Shown: positions 1-18,449 of the stretch, in pieces
Layout of the letters: each line of letters opens with the position of its first letter
Position numbering within the stretch: position 1 is the first letter of the stretch
Assembly: GCA_030620095.1 (NCBI GenBank)
Contig: JAUTXW010001306.1
Location: forward strand, 1,528,001 to 1,592,000
Source of the DNA: Kuschelorhynchus macadamiae
Taxonomy: Eukaryota; Arthropoda; Insecta; Coleoptera; Curculionidae
Reading direction: 5' to 3'
Length of the DNA stretch: 64,000 nt
The notes under the pieces: model-generated
Databases searched by the model: none
What the model saw: the letters and a program-made list of their open reading frames with translations, nothing else
What the model was told of the DNA's origin: nothing
Translations under genes and position numbers: made by a program

Positions 1-729
1 TGCGATTGGCAGTAGGTACAAAAGGGTCACTTCCGGTTGTTTTTTAACCACTTCAAAAAAGGAGGAAATTCTCAATTCAACCTATATGTATTTTTTTTAT
101 GTTTGTTTGCACATACTGTCTAAACTGGTTGATTTTGATAAGGCAAACGCCAAATTGTAGAAAACGTTTCTCTAGTGGTCCCATATATTTTGTTTTGAAA
201 TCCGTTCACCCGTTTTTTTGTAATAATAATGTAAAAAAACACGGGTATAAGTGTGATAAAGGCAGCGAGTTTTATAATTTTATTACATCTACATTTTTTT
301 AAATACCCTTTCCAAACTAAAGCATTGAGGTATGTAATTGACATACAACCCCATTTGCTAAAAGGTATTTTTTTAAGTCGGTTTTATTTATTTTTAAAAA
401 TATTGTATTTTTTAGGGCCAAAACTGTCATAATGCAGTACGATACAATAGAAACTGACCTACGTGTGTCAGAAAGCGATGCTGCCAGTTTTGAAGTTTCT
501 GTAAAATCTATATGTAATTCTAATAGAGCTTGAACCAAAGCTCTTGACGAGTAGTACATCAATAACTTTAACTGCCACTTTTCGCGCGGGAGCTGGCAAA
601 TGTGCCTGATCCAAAGCCAACAAAAATATGTTTTAAAGTATAGGAGATGGGCTAGCGTTCTAACATGAAAGCTTTTTACGAGTACTACCTGAATAAAATT
701 GGTTGTCAGCTTTTTGCCTGGTAGGGAAA
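1..729. other. AT-rich sequence without recognisable gene
   Basis: The short open frames here (67-81 codons) have low-complexity composition and no motif I recognise. The last part leads into the Penelope-like fragment that follows. I see nothing else to annotate. Confidence 0.6.
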
Positions 730-796
730 TTCTCTCACAATCTCGGATGATTCTTCGGTCTTATAATGTTCTATATTGGCAATCTTCCTACATCCC

Positions 797-1072
797 TCAA
801 ATTTTTTGGTGGCCGGTTTCCTGATGATGTCGGAATAGATAGAATGATGCTGAGTTTATGCTCTTCCACTCTTGCTGATATGCGTCTTGCGTTTGCCCCA
901 CGTACATCTTTTTACAGTCCTGGCACGAACTGCTGTGTACTCCGTGGTTTTCCAGTTTGATTTTATCTTTTGGGTTTCCAAGTAGTTTACCTATAGTTAT
1001 TTGTGGCTTGTGTATTATTTTTAAGTTGTGTTCCCTAAGAATTCTTCCGATTCTGTCTGTTGTGCCTTTCAC
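797..1072 (-). pseudogene. PLE GIY-YIG-like endonuclease domain remnant
   Basis: A 91-codon frame carrying the block GVHSSSCQDCKKMYVGQT. It resembles the cysteine-flanked GIY-YIG-like motif of Penelope elements, where the first half is usually GVYxIPC and the second half YVGQT. In the family this domain nicks DNA for target-primed reverse transcription. The frame continues with a histidine-rich HHQETGH block, also typical of the domain. The first motif is mutated (GVHSSS), and the segment is detached from its RT by a frame break, so it is not functional. Confidence 0.8.
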
Positions 1073-1155
1073 ATATGGTAAGACTACTTGTTGCTTACCC
1101 GGTTCATAATTTTTGTTGCTCGTTGTTCGGGATCCCTGTGCACTAATAGCTTTCT

Positions 1156-1434
1156 CTATGATCGCGTCTGTGTTTCAGTTAATCGCACGGATATAGATAT
1201 TAGGGTGTTGGCCACAGCTTGAATTTGTGCTGGATGATGATGTGATCTTGCATTTAAATATCTGTCTGTATGTGTCGGTCTCCTATACACGGTGTAATCG
1301 AAATGTCCGTTATGCAATTTTGTGACTAAAACATCTAAACATAGAAGTTTGTTGTTTTCCTCTAACTTTAGAGTAAATTGTATTGGATTTACGTGAGTCA
1401 GAAATTCTCGAGCTTTGTATGACCATATCGCCAT
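1156..1434 (-). pseudogene. PLE reverse transcriptase, C-terminal part
   Basis: This frame contains LEENNKLLCLDVLVTKLHNG followed by VYRRPTHTDRYLNARSHHHP. That is the characteristic end of Penelope-like RTs, normally 'LPFLDV.. VYRKPTHTDRYL..SHHP'. It lies directly upstream, in minus-strand order, of the GIY-YIG remnant. The palm YVDD region is gone; it is present in the related copy near 22.5 kb. The frame ends in a stop before the endonuclease begins, so this is a fragment and not a gene. Confidence 0.88.
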
Positions 1435-1559
1435 ATAATAAATATGTTATCCACATATCGAAACCATAATTTGGGCTTTAAACTAGCTTTCTCAAGAGTT
1501 ATCTTCTTGAAGTATATCATAAATAAATTCGCGACTCTGTTTGGTTATACATTTGCCCG

Positions 1560-7512
<5,953 letters not shown>

Positions 7513-7590
<78 letters not shown>
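7513..7590. repeat. (TA)n microsatellite
   Basis: About 78 bp of uninterrupted TA repeats. It lies directly beside the 3' end of the minus-strand Penelope-like element that starts at about 7595. Confidence 0.97.
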
Positions 7591-7592
<2 letters not shown>

Positions 7593-9010
7593 TTGTTTTC
7601 CAAAGCATGTTGAGCAAAGCTGACTGTTCCTGCGTATCTTAAATGTGTCATTTGTTCTTTAAAACGAATGTTTATGGAGCATTTAGTTTGCCTAATATAT
7701 TTTAGATTGCAGTCATTTCAGCTAATTTCATAGATGCCACTCCTCTCTTTCAAGTCGACTTTGTCTTTAGGATTTCCAAGGAGATTTTCCAAACTGTTCT
7801 CCGTTTTGTAGGCTACTCTAAAACCTACCTTTTTCAATACTTTTTCTAGACCTCTCGTATATCTGGGATCATATGGGATTACTATGAACTTATCGGGAGT
7901 CTCAGGTGTAAGAGTTGAAGAGTAGTGGCATCTTTTAACATTTTCTTACGCTTATGTCTATTTACAAATGTATGTACAAAATTATTATTATATCCATTAC
8001 TTTCAGCTATATTTTTAATCCGATTCAAATTCATGAATGTGAGTTAAGAAATTAAATGTTGCCATTTTGTGTTGACGGTAATGAAATGAGTCGGATCTTA
8101 TATACCTATCAGTATTAGTAAATTTCCTATAAATATCAAATTCTAGTTTATCGTTATTTCTAATAACTAAAAAGTGTCGAGAAAAGGTAATTGCTCATTG
8201 TTCTCCTTTTCGTACGTAAAATTAATGGAAGGATATTTATTGTTTAATGTTTCTAAGGAAGTGTTCAAATTTTCTGTTTTAGTATCAAAAATAGCAAATA
8301 TATCGTCTACGTATCTATACCAGTCCCTTGGGAAATACTTAAGTTCTTTTTTGAATTGGTTTCCAATCTTCCCATAAACAAATTTGCAAGGAACGGAGAT
8401 AAGCAATTGCCCATCGCAGTTCCCTCCAGTTGTATATAATACTTATTGTTGAACTGAAAAAAATTTTGATTCATACATAATTTTGTGAGAAGCAAATATT
8501 CGTCAATAATTTCTTTTTTCAAATTATTGATTTCAAGCAATTTTTTTAGGTACCCTAAAGCTAGTGGTATGGGTACACTAGGAAACAATGAGCTTACATC
8601 AAAAGATATTAAAATTTCGCCTTTTTTTAAGTGAACATTTTTGATTTTATCTGAGAATTCTAGCGAGTTAGTAACCTGAAAGATATGGTACGAGATATTT
8701 AATTTGCTGAATTATTCTACTAACCATTTTGAAATATTGTACGTTGGTGAACCAACAGCTGAAACAATAGGTCTCATGGGCTTCCCAGGTTTATGGATTT
8801 TGGGAAGCTAATATAGATTAGATAACTGTGGGTTACTATGTGTTAGTATGAATTTAAGTTTATCGGACACAAGGTTTTTAAACTGGTTTAAGGTACTTTT
8901 TATTTGTGTTATCATATATGATAACGGATTTTTCTCAATCAATTTACAGTTGTTTATCTTACTTGAAAGTGGATGCTAAAGAGTATTTACATTGAATTTA
9001 TTTAAATTTA
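7591..9010 (-). mobile_element. Penelope-like element (second family), degenerate
   Basis: Minus-strand Penelope-like retroelement covering part of the RT and a degraded GIY-YIG-like region. Reading from 9010 down: an LPKIHKPGKPMRPIVSA block with GSPTYN (about 8750-8810), the fingers/palm segment (8307-8588), the catalytic YVDD (about 8300), the FLD block (about 8167), and degraded endonuclease sequence near 7690-7750. It differs in sequence from the copies at 0.8, 22 and 49 kb, so it is a separate family. Its 3' end abuts a (TA)n tract. Stops and frameshifts break the RT. Confidence 0.88.
8167..8830 (-). pseudogene. PLE reverse transcriptase, broken
   Basis: Two overlapping frames carry the RT. 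The first (8307-8588) holds the motifs LEGTAMGNCLSPFLANLFM and FDVSSLFPSVPI, matching the palm of Penelope-type RTs. The second (8167-8406) holds RYVDDIFAIF with the catalytic aspartates, then INFTYE and LPFLDT. A +1 shift near 8310-8400 separates them. Upstream in the same orientation, LPKIHKP and RPIVSAVGSPTYN extend the match. The enzyme would copy element RNA at a nicked target, but stops and the frameshift make this copy inactive. Confidence 0.88.
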
Positions 9011-9062
9011 GTATCCCGTAGGGTTTTGTCTGTGACTATTTATAACTTAATTTTGATCTAAA

Positions 9063-10023
9063 ATGGTTTATTCTGCTGCAGAAAAATGATCGCTGATTAA
9101 ACTATATTATAAAAATGGAAGATGTGCTAACATTGCAGTACAGGTATTTAATCAAGTGAATCTAGATAAACATGTTCATCGTAAATACATAATTGAGCTG
9201 GTAGCAAAGTTTAGGGAAACAGGATCAGTGGCAAACAGAAAACCAATTGCTCCAAATTGAATTATAGTGAGAAACGAAGCAGTGCAACTTGCTGCTTTGG
9301 GCCACATGGACCCTGCATTAAGCAACAGGCAACTACCTTCTGGGTGTGCCATATCTCGTATGAGTATTGGCAGAATTTTATAGACATCCCAAAAAATTAT
9401 CTTGTACAAAAATTAAACGAAGATGACTTTGACAGGCGTTTGGAATTGTACGAGACTATGAGTGAATAATTAATCGTCACAATTGTCGATACTAGTCTGA
9501 CGAAATTCCACATTTATTCCATGAGATTCATACTGAACATCCTGAGAAATTAAACGTCTGGATTGGAATTTATGGCTATTGTTTAGTTGGTCCTTTTTTT
9601 CTTCCAGGAAATCTGGAGAAATCTATCTGCAATTATTAGAGCACGCTATCGATCAATCAAATATAATATTAATGAGTTAGCATTTCAACAAGATTTTGCA
9701 CCTCCTCATTATACCCTTGCTGTTCATGAAAATTTAAATCGGACGTATCCTGATAGATGGATCGACCGAAGAGGAGCAATGGAGTGGCCTGCAAGATCAT
9801 CTGAATTAACTCCCTTAAATTTTTCGATGGGGGTCACTTAAAAAGTAAGATTCACAAAACTCAGCCCAGTCATTAAATTATTTACGTCAGCGGATGATTG
9901 ATGAATGTCGGACAATTATACCAGATATGCTTCATAATGTCCGGGACCGTTTTGAACAAAATCTCTATTATTGTATGGACGCAGGAGAACAATACTTTCA
10001 ATACTTATTATCATGAACAGTGA
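9063..10023 (+). pseudogene. Tc1/mariner-like transposase pseudogene
   Basis: A plus-strand relic of an IS630/Tc1-mariner-type transposase of the insect type with an N-terminal DUF4817-like helix-turn-helix. The start MVYSAAEK is followed by a stop and then a helix-turn-helix stretch ending in FRETGSVANRKP. Further on are LNVWIGIYGYCLVGPFF, the catalytic block FQQDFAPPHYT and RRGAMEWPARSSELTPLN, then GHLKSKIHKTQPS and IIDECRTIIPDMLHNVRDRF-like sequence split between frames. The usual third acidic position (LTPLD) reads LTPLN here. Several stops and frameshifts occur. No terminal inverted repeats were found. Confidence 0.8.
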
Positions 10024-11787
10024 AGAAACAAAATTTACATCTTGAAAAAAAAATTCAATGACCTTTGAAATGAGGTCTCACAACTTGATATATAGAGTTT
10101 CAGCTTACTCTTGCGGGAGGTTAAAATGAGTTGAAATTAAGTGAGAAAAACTTTTTTTACAATGCAAAAACTTACTACAGACAGACTTTACTGAGACACG
10201 ATTTTTTCCTTTTTATTGCTCTACCCATATTTTTTAGAAGCGGCTGCTTAAATTTGAAAAAACAAGATGTGTTGAAGAGAGAATTTGATTGCCTTTAAAT
10301 AAGGTACCGGTCGACACTTACTCCCGTTTAAGATTTTGGGGTTGGAGCGCACATACTCGAGGGGGTGAAAATGACAAGGTTGGTGATACGAGCAGAATCT
10401 TTCTACTATTAACACAACGTTTATAAACTAAAATTTCATCAGAACCTTTTAAAAATATTACTAGACGAGTAAAGGAGATTAGATTTTATAAATTCCCAAA
10501 TTGATTCAAGTCATGTCTATTGGCGTCTGTCTTTTAATTTAGACAATCTAAAATAAAGGCCCTCTGAAAACTTTTGGATGCGACGGAATAATCTGGAAGA
10601 ATCTGACTAATCAGCAATTGAAAACTTCTTTTGATGTCTCTGATGGGAAGAAAGCAATTTAATTTTATTGATATCAGCCACGAACAAAGTGCTTTGAATG
10701 CAATCTACCTTTATAACCAAATTATTCAAATATATTCTCAAGTTAGCAGTTTTTGTGAACGGATTATAACTATATTGCTTAAAGAAAGTTTTTAAAATGA
10801 ACGAAGAAGCAATAACCCGAAATAGACGAATGAAAGCATAAAATATCCGATTTCTAATAAAGGAAGTCTCTGATACTCGACGCTTTACTTTTGTTTAAGT
10901 TGTGATGCTACGTTAATTAAAGGCTGCGAAAAATATAAGGAAACTGCCACAAAGGTTTTGCCGTCCTCTTTGATATCTTTAATAAAAAAAGCCGTACTAA
11001 TATTTTATATTTTTAACTATCATCCGAAAGTTGAGGGTGTAGTTTGTGGATTCATACAGGGTATCTCTAAAATGTGTGTACAAAATGCTACGTATTCCTT
11101 TTTACAGTACTAATTCACATACCAAACTTCATTATGACCGCTAAAAGCAATATGCTTTAAGTTTTGTCAGTCGAAAACGCTCTAGCGAAGTACTTTGAAT
11201 TGTTTTATTTTGGCCTCTCGATTATACGGTATTATTTTGCACAGAACTTGTGTAGCATTGTCAAGCATATCACCGTTTGGCATAATCTATGATTAATAAA
11301 GCCTTAAAACAAGAAAATAATCCTTCATTTATCATCCCTTAATGTCATATCTGTTTATACCCAATTAAAACTAAATATTACAAAGAAATTCGTAATGTAG
11401 TAACCACAAAAATTGCAGAACACTTGGGAATGTATTAGTTAAATTAAACATACATAGTAAGTGCCCCCCCCCAGCAATCTCCCGGATCATCTTAAGAATA
11501 TCAATAATATAAACACCTTTTTTATTCCGTCTATTGTGCGAACCGAACCAAGTACTTTGATCAAAATTATGGTCCAAATAGCTCAAATAATGTACTTAAC
11601 TTCTCGCTTGTTTCGCCTGATACTGTTGCTTCAAAAGTTATTAAAACTAAATCGAATGCCAAATGGATAGACAAAATATCTGGGGACATGATAAACTCTT
11701 TGTGCCTTAGTGTGTGCCGGCTCTTACGCATTTGATTAATTTTTCATTGCTTAGTAGAGTTGTGCCCGGACGTTGATACACTTATTA
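10024..11787. other. No recognisable gene; possible repeat relics
   Basis: The stretch has ATACAGGGTATC near 11055, a motif that recurs as the end of other elements in this window. It also has a segment at 11090-11160 that resembles 13780-13830 (shared CACATACCAAA and neighbouring bases). This suggests old non-autonomous repeats. The short frames at 11371-11670 have no motif. Confidence 0.5.
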
Positions 11788-12040
11788 CAGTGGCGTATTT
11801 AATGGGGCTTTGGAGATTAACCCCCCCCCCCCCAGAGCCTCTATTATTTAAGTTTAAATGGTACAAATATTATAAAATAGGGACCTTTTTTGGAGATAGG
11901 CGGACAAACCCCCTCCCCCCCAGAGACAGTGTTAATGTGTTTAAAGTTACGCAAGAATAAAGTTAAGAGTTTTTTTTTTGGTTGTGAATTTTCATCGTCT
12001 CAACCCCTCCCCACAGGAGCAAAGCCTATATACGCCACTG
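11788..12040. mobile_element. Small hAT-like MITE with CAGTGGCG termini
   Basis: 253 bp bounded by inverted ends. The left end begins CAGTGGCGTATTTA, and the right end, reverse-complemented, begins CAGTGGCGTATATAGG. Both ends then share GGCTTTG. The interior has two C-runs (about 11820-11834 and 11911-11921) and no coding potential. The ends resemble hAT termini, but I could not see a clean 8-bp target duplication, so the superfamily is an inference. Confidence 0.65.
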
Positions 12041-12149
12041 CCTTTCCCAATTCCAACAAAAAAAAAGGAAATGTTTTTAAATTGGATCAATTTAGGCAAT
12101 CAGTGTTATGTCAGTACTCTCAAAAATGATTTCCTATGACCAAATAAAG

Positions 12150-13564
12150 GGCTATTCTGATAGATATAAAATTCTACCGTTCTGGGCACAGCACTACTAC
12201 GGCTTTTTCCCTTGTTGAACACTTAGTACACGGAATGGATATATGAAAATTTTTACTTTTGACAATTGTACAGTATGGATTATTTAAGAGCGTTCGACAG
12301 TATACATCATGGCAAACTGAAGTATTATCGTTTATTACAGGAGTCCGTGGATTGGTTTAGACATTATTTGATAAATAGACATTAGCAGGTAAAATTGGTG
12401 AATGATGGTGAGGATAGCCTTTCAGAAATCCGAGTGGATTACCACTGGGCTCCATGTTGAGTCCTTTGTTGTTCGCTATTTATATGGCTGATAAAGTTAA
12501 ATGAGTTGACATAAATATCCATTTGTACGCTGGCGACAGTCAAGTATAGACCTCTTTCAACCCTGACGACGAAGAGGAACGTGTAGTCACTCTCATGAAT
12601 AGAAATCTTTATACCTTACGTACGTTATTAAACCCGTCTAAAACTGTAGCTTTATTGATTGGTTTCGAGAACTAAATGCAAAGGGTCAACCTAGATGATA
12701 GAATTTCGCTTGGAAATAATTTCGTTGTTTTTGAAGCACATTTTAGAAATCTGGGACTAATTATAGACCAAAACTTAAGCTTTTCTAACCATGTAATAAG
12801 TAAAATACAATTAGCCTATCTGCAGTTCAAACATCTGTGTCAGTTCAAAAATATTGTATATTTTCATGTTAAACTCAAGTTAACTCAGTCCTTGATTCTA
12901 CCATTATTTGACCATTGATTTGGCCCATGTCTAAAAAATTACTATTCAAATCGTATACAGGTGGTTCAAAATGCTTGTTTTAGGTAATCTGCAAACATCG
13001 GGAGGCGGGATCACATAACGCATTATTAATTTGCAGTATCGCTTGTTTAGGATGAATGGTAGAAGAGATGTAGATTTCACCACCTTGATAAAAAATTAAT
13101 AACAACTAAGACATAAATTGGTGTTTGCTTGTGAAAATATTGAGAGATCAACAAGAAATGCAGTGTTGTTAGTGGTACCGCACTATGCTACCATCACGTT
13201 CAAAGGATGTTTCTCATACTATTCCTCTTTCCTGTATAATTTTTCACCACAGCATTTAAAAAGTATTACAAATATTAATCTTTAGACATAATAAGAGATT
13301 TTATGTCAATAATATGTTATAACATTTCTATTAATTTCTTCCTACTGTGTCTGGCTGTATATCTTTTCATACATCTTTTCATATACATTTTTGTAATCTT
13401 ACTTATTTATTATTAATCACAACATATTTAACTTACTTAACTTTGCCACTCCAAGTTAGGTATTGTTTTTTTTCAATAATCGTATTGTAATGAAACGGTT
13501 TGAGTTGGGCCTAAGCAGCCTTTAGCTGAGCCGCGCCCCTAATAAAGACATTATTTATTTATTT
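12150..13564 (+). mobile_element. CR1/Jockey-like non-LTR retrotransposon relic
   Basis: Plus-strand, 5'-truncated non-LTR element. Segments of its RT appear in different frames: a GHSTTTA-like start near 12180, AFDS near 12290 (from LDFSRAFDSI-type motif), a degraded GVPQGS with SPLLFAIYM near 12460, and a YAGD in place of YADD near 12527. The RT thumb follows at 12676-12918. The 3' end is clear: AATAAAGACATT followed by an ATTT-repeat tail at about 13553-13564. Multiple stops make it dead. Confidence 0.8.
12676..12918 (+). pseudogene. Non-LTR RT thumb-region fragment
   Basis: An 80-codon open piece of the preceding element. It contains FRNLGLIIDQNLSFSNHV, matching the conserved LG(V/L)xxDxxLSFxxHI motif after the RT palm in APE-type LINEs, and later LKLTQSLILPLFDH, which corresponds to the LYxSLVLPxLxY block. 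The frame stops where a family member would continue, and VQNACFR lies shortly after a stop. It is a readable segment of a dead element, not an independent gene. Confidence 0.78.
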
Positions 13565-13963
13565 ACTGTGGAGAGTGTCTTTTTTTTCTGCGGAAATATC
13601 ACAGCTAGCAAAAGTTGCCAGAAAACAACAAAAATTTTCCAACAAAATGATTTGCCTACCACGTAATTTGAATATAATTTTTCACCATTAAGTAAAAAAT
13701 TATTAACTTTTTTGAGTGAGACGGATCAATATTTACAGGCTTGCGTACTACCTATTGTACACAAATATAAGTCAGCAAAGCTCTTTTGCAGTATTAATTT
13801 ACATACCAAATTTCATCCTCTTCGCTAACAGCAACATTATTCTCTTCGAAATAATAATAGATATTTTTTTTTAATTTTGAAGTTTCATAATTCTCTAACT
13901 AAGTAATTTGTGATAAGGTTAAGTTACCCTAACTCGTTCTATTTTAGTCTGAAGAGAGCTTGG
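13565..13963. other. Short AT-rich spacer with a dispersed repeat
   Basis: It contains the second copy of the 11.1-kb dispersed segment (around 13780-13830) and no gene. It ends at the target duplication of the large composite insertion. Confidence 0.5.
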
Positions 13964-13977
13964 TAGCAATTTGTCGA

Positions 13978-14115
13978 GGGGCAAACCGCTGATCTAAATT
14001 GTGTACATCAATGCCCTTTTTGGGCATTACTCTAATGTTTTTTAACTAATGCCCATAATTCTTTAGTAAATTTCCGCCAATGCCTGCTAAGTAATTCCTA
14101 GTAATTACACATTTC
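13978..14115. repeat. Left TIR and subterminal repeats of the composite element
   Basis: The TIR GGGGCAAACCGCTGA starts at 13978. Then come GTGTACATCAATG and several variants of AATGCCC, TAATGCC and GTAATTCCTAGTAATTAC. They mirror the right end at 19820-19990. Such clusters commonly serve as transposase-binding sites; that role is inferred here. Confidence 0.7.
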
Positions 14116-14264
14116 AATTACAATTTCCACTGAATGGTTTAAGGAATAGATAATGATATTCATTTTTTAAACATGTATAATAATCCGCCAGCAAAAATGT
14201 AACCACTTAAGAACATCTTGTAACTTCTTATACGAGTTCTTGTGTAGCCAACATTTTTTCGATA

Positions 14265-14516
14265 GGAAAATTGGAAAATGTATTTTGTAGGACAATGTTA
14301 AAATTGGATTTTAAGTATTATAATTAGCAATCATGAAAAAATCACCTAGTAATCTCTAAAACGTAAAAAGTTATTATTTTGGCATTTTATGATTTTTGTC
14401 ATAATCATAACTTATTTCAGTTTATAGAGAATCAGCTGATTTTATATGATTGCTTAATCAAAATACCTAGAATTCAATTTTCATATTGTCCCACAAAGTA
14501 TATTTTCCAATTTTCC
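14265..14516. repeat. Palindromic (foldback) MITE
   Basis: Two inverted arms of about 70 bp (14265-14334 and 14447-14516), both starting GGAAAATTGGAAAAT read inward. They enclose about 110 bp of AT-rich spacer. The arms differ at a number of positions, so the insertion is old. It has no coding capacity and lies inside the composite element. Confidence 0.75.
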
Positions 14517-14619
14517 AGTCCGACGTGTGAATAAATTTCTAATCTAAAGTCTAATTTCTGAACAGTTGCGCACTTTTATAGCAACAATTCTTATCATTTT
14601 TCTTGTATCTAAAACATAG

Positions 14620-15150
14620 TTGCAGTCTCGGTCTTTTCCCGATATAATAATAATAATAATGAATAATAATTATGATAAGAAGGAACAACTTAAAGGAGAG
14701 GTGCAGCTTGAACTTGAAAATGAACGCGTTGAGCCCATAGCTTCGCCTACAACAGAGGGACCGGAGGAGGAGGTACGAAATGAAGAAAACATAGACGAAG
14801 TCGAATCTACAGGACAAAACAACTTTGCGAGACCTAACAACACCCAGGACAATGGAAAAATATACAACGAACTGCAAAAAGCTGTTGCTGAGTTTACCGG
14901 CCTAGATCCAACTCAAAGACCTAAGCTCCCGAAACTTAGAACTAGTTGGGAGACTCACAGCATTCTCAAGCTTTTTAACGCCATACTAGCAGAGTTTAGT
15001 ATAAAGTGTGAGACACTTGAGAAGCTCTACACACTCATCTACTGCTCTGCCGTTGCCGTTCTTAGACGCTATAAACAGCAAGTGCATTCCCAGAAAAAAA
15101 CAGGCAAAACTACACACCAACAAAAAAATCAGACGGCAGAAAAGATTTGA
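14620..15150 (+). pseudogene. Dong-like ORF N-terminal region
   Basis: A 176-codon open frame, the best preserved part of the element. It starts near the AAT run (so residues 9-17 are Ile/Asn rich), then has an acidic, low-complexity stretch, and a more ordered region around RPKLPKLRTSWETHS and LYTLIYCSAVAVLRRYKQQ. A one-base shift then moves the reading into the frame at 15030-15298 (KTIDDSRQKLGRLTEFRKNE). This matches the arrangement of the basic, coiled N-terminal part that precedes the RT in R4/NeSL-type proteins. The role is presumably RNA/DNA binding; the exact start codon is uncertain. Confidence 0.7.
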
Positions 15151-15349
15151 GAAGACAATTGATGATTCGAGACAAAAACTAGGAAGGCTTACAGAATTTC
15201 GGAAGAATGAACACCCCTCCAGCAGACTTAAAACGCGCATTAAGAAGATTGGTACAAATCCCACTGATCTCAACCATCAACAAAAACTAGATGAGTAGCA
15301 GGATAAACTAAATCAAAAACTAAAAGCTAAATCGAAACGTCCGCAGATT

Positions 15350-16863
15350 TACAAAAAAATGATCAAGGAGAAAAGGAGAAAATGACAGAACTGGCTTTTC
15401 AACACCAACCAAAGACAGTTCTATCGGGATATCAATAACACCAAAGATCAAGCCAATACTGAGAAGATGCTACCCCGCAAAGAGCATTTGACCGAGTATT
15501 GGTGGAATATCTGAGAAAAAACCAAAAGAGTATAACCGAAATGCTGCATGAATACAATCTCAACGTGATCAGATTCAAACACCACAAATGGAATTTGACT
15601 ATATCACCAAGGAGGCAGTTAGCAGCTTTATTAAGGAAACGAGCAAAAGTCGCCTCGAGTTGATCATATTCATAATTTCTGGTATAAGAAATTTGAGGTC
15701 CTCCATGAAGCTATGGCCCGTCATTTTACTAAAATAATGCATCATCCGTAGACAACCCCCATCCCAGTACAGGCCCATCACTTGTTTGCTCACCATGTAC
15801 AAGATCTTATAGTGTATCTAAAGTAAATTGAGACAACATAAAAAATAAATATCCGTCAACAGTAGGCGATTTCTTTGTGAAGCATGGGTGGCCTGATTTT
15901 TGAACTTACTTTTGTAACCTGATTAACTGAATAAAATAAATTTATTTAATATACGTGGTGTAGTAAATTGAGCGAACCCCAAATTTTCCGCGGTTTCAAT
16001 TTACTTTAGACACACTTTAACAGGATGCATTGCAAATCGCATCTATCATCATGTTGATAGCCATAACCTATTAGCCGAGAAACAGAAGGGATGCATTCGA
16101 GACCATCAAGGATGCAAAAAACTACTTATCATCGACTCTCGCACCATACATACTGCTTTTATAGACTATAAAAAGAAGTTTGACAGTGTACCACATTCGT
16201 GGCTCATAGGCGTACTAGGAATATACAAGATTCACCCTATGATCATCACTTTCCTGGCAACTAACAAGCACTAGTAGAGAACGAACCTGGGGATCTATAA
16301 TGGCGATCAATCTGTTACTACTGATGAGATACACATCAATAGGTGAATTTACCAAGGAGACTCGTCCACTTTGGTTCTGGTTCCTAGCTATGAACCCTCT
16401 CTCCATGTTGCTCAACAATACAGCTTGGCTTCAACATCAAAGCCAATAGAGACGATTCCCGAACCATATCCTTCTGTATATGCATGATATTAAGGTGTAT
16501 GGTGGAAACCATAACCAACTGAAAAAGCTTATTGATGTGACATACACTTTCTTGAACGACATCCATATAGAATTTAGAACGGACAAATGTAAAGCCTTGA
16601 ACCTCGAAAAAGACAAAGTCATTAATTGTGATGTAGCCCTACCCACTGAAGAAATAGTTCAAGCAATGAACCAGGGCGAGACCTCCAAATATCTAGGATT
16701 CCAACAGGCTAGACTGCTCCAGGATAGGCAAGAGAAGACAAAGATGAAAGATCAGTACGTTCAAAGAGTGCGAGCTCTTCTAAAGACAGAACTGAACGCC
16801 GAAAATCTCATTACAGCAATTAACACAGCAGTTTTACAGTTTCGGAATCTTGAAGTGGACTAA
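15350..16863 (+). pseudogene. Dong-like reverse transcriptase, broken
   Basis: RT of the preceding LINE in pieces: QRQFYRDINNTKDQ near 15410, a WWNI block near 15500, YRPITCLLTMYKIL up to 15809, and after the MITE TGCIANRIYHHVD and AEKQKGCIRDHQGCKK. AFIDYKKKFDSVPHSW carries the first catalytic Asp region at about 16150-16200. The palm YMDD region is degraded to LYMHDIKVYGGN near 16480. From there an open frame runs to 16863 with FRTDKCKALNLEK, GETSKYLGFQQA and LLKTELNAENLITAINT. The MHD in place of MDD would by itself inactivate the polymerase. Confidence 0.85.
15810..16016. mobile_element. PIF/Harbinger-like MITE with TTA target duplication
   Basis: 207 bp between direct copies of TTA (15807-15809 and 16017-16019). 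The ends are inverted: AGTGTATCTAAAGTAAATTG on the left, and AGTGTGTCTAAAGTAAATTG when the right end is reverse-complemented. Removing the element plus one TTA restores the reading of the host LINE across the join (YKIL then TGC), which confirms the boundaries. A 3-bp TTA duplication is typical of PIF/Harbinger elements. Confidence 0.85.
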
Positions 16864-16917
16864 CACTGAGCTAGAGGGACTACAACAAACCTGACAACAG
16901 AGTAAAAAAAATAATAA

Positions 16918-18381
<1,464 letters not shown>

Positions 18382-18449
18382 ATCATCACCACCTAAAAAC
18401 TCCTCATCTTCTTACTCGTCCTCAAATGCCGCAATGATCATTGGTTCTA

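Larger units (their letters stand above)
14620..16917 (+). mobile_element. R4/Dong-like non-LTR element, internally deleted
   Basis: Plus-strand LINE of the restriction-like-endonuclease type. It begins in an ATAATAATAATAATAATG run and ends in AAAAATAATAAT at about 16905-16917, as expected for Dong-type elements, which are known to insert into TAA repeats. It holds an N-terminal ORF, a linker with RQFYRDINN, and RT segments with YRPITCL, AFIDYKKKFDSVPHSWL and SKYLGFQQA. The C-terminal zinc-knuckle and endonuclease region present in the cluster at 33-37 kb is missing. Stops and a MITE at 15810-16016 disrupt it. Confidence 0.85.

Noticed and set aside
9257..9469. 70-codon plus-strand frame MNYSEKRSS...
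   Set aside because: It mixes out-of-frame parts of the mariner-like transposase; the family frame is different, so it is not a gene.
11371..11670. Two short overlapping frames on opposite strands
   Set aside because: No motif, low complexity around a C-run, and length within chance.
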